This document shows, piece by piece, positions 4,849-5,007 of a DNA stretch of 5,007 nt (position 1 is the first letter of the stretch; the number at the start of each line of letters is the position of its first letter). Position numbers and translations under genes: made by a program. Under the pieces are notes generated by a model that did no database searches, had not been told where the DNA came from, and saw nothing but the letters and a program-made list of their open reading frames with translations. This stretch comes from Parvibaculum sp. (lineage in GTDB: Bacteria; Pseudomonadota; Alphaproteobacteria; Parvibaculales; Parvibaculaceae), in assembly GCA_020062605.1 (NCBI GenBank), contig JAGUWA010000337.1:1-5007 (forward strand), in the 5' to 3' direction.

Positions 4849-5007
4849 TCAGGCGGCTTCCTTCGCGAGACGCTCGGCCTTCGCGATCGCATCTTCGATC
4901 GTGCCGACCATGTAGAAGGCGGCTTCCGGCAGATGGTCGTAATCGCCGTTGCAGAGGCCCTTGAAGCCCTTGATCGTGTCCTTGATGTCGACGAGAACGC
5001 CCGGCGA
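4849..5007 (-). CDS. atpD: F1Fo ATP synthase beta subunit, C-terminal 52 residues only
   Basis: The reading frame runs from the right window edge to a TGA (complement of 4849-4851), and the 5' part lies outside. The visible 52 residues include VDIKDTIKGFKGLCNGDYDH and LPEAAFYMVGTIEDAIAKAE, matching the conserved C-terminal helical domain of F1 beta, with the hallmark LPE-AFYMVG-IE-A. This is the catalytic subunit of the F1 head; its nucleotide-binding P-loop is not in the window. It precedes atpC by 28 nt on the same strand and is surely co-transcribed with it. A cysteine occurs in the GLCNGDYDH turn where many homologues have a small or hydrophobic residue; this is minor. Confidence 0.97.
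   Translation of the reverse strand, partial: SPGVLVDIKDTIKGFKGLCNGDYDHLPEAAFYMVGTIEDAIAKAERLAKEAA

Overview
The window is GC-rich, densely packed bacterial DNA, almost certainly alphaproteobacterial and probably from Hyphomicrobiales or a close relative. The evidence is the deacetylase-rppH gene pair, the sequences of AtpC and AtpD, and heavy G/C use at third codon positions. Genus cannot be fixed from the sequence alone. A Parvibaculum-like lineage is only a guess from overall feel. No mobile element, CRISPR array, tRNA or rRNA was seen.

Layout. Left, plus strand (1-1312): the 3' part of a divergent polysaccharide deacetylase gene (YibQ/DUF610 type), followed 7 nt later by rppH, a Nudix RNA pyrophosphohydrolase. 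Middle (1283-3391): two divergent genes for envelope proteins. On the minus strand is a single-pass membrane protein with a CHASE3-like helical extracytoplasmic domain and no output domain. On the plus strand is a membrane-anchored protein ending in a degenerate LytM/M23 (EnvC/NlpD-like) domain. Their shared 228-nt intergenic region holds a strong inverted repeat at 2480-2504. Right, minus strand: a diiron ferritin-like protein (3392-4216), a 205-nt intergenic region with a strong intrinsic terminator, then atpC (4422-4820) and the 3' end of atpD (4849 to the right edge). These last two are the tail of the F1Fo ATP synthase operon.

How the genes relate. atpD and atpC are co-transcribed leftward and stop at the hairpin at 4358-4396. 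The ferritin-like gene lies beyond that hairpin and probably has its own promoter. The LytM-like and ferritin-like genes converge with stop codons that abut exactly (TGATCA). The CHASE3-like gene overlaps the 3' end of rppH antisense by 30 nt. Neither convergent junction has a visible terminator.

The best candidates for something undescribed are the divergent pair of orphan envelope proteins with its palindromic control region, and the uncharacterised diiron protein beside the ATP synthase operon. Everything else looks like ordinary core genome.
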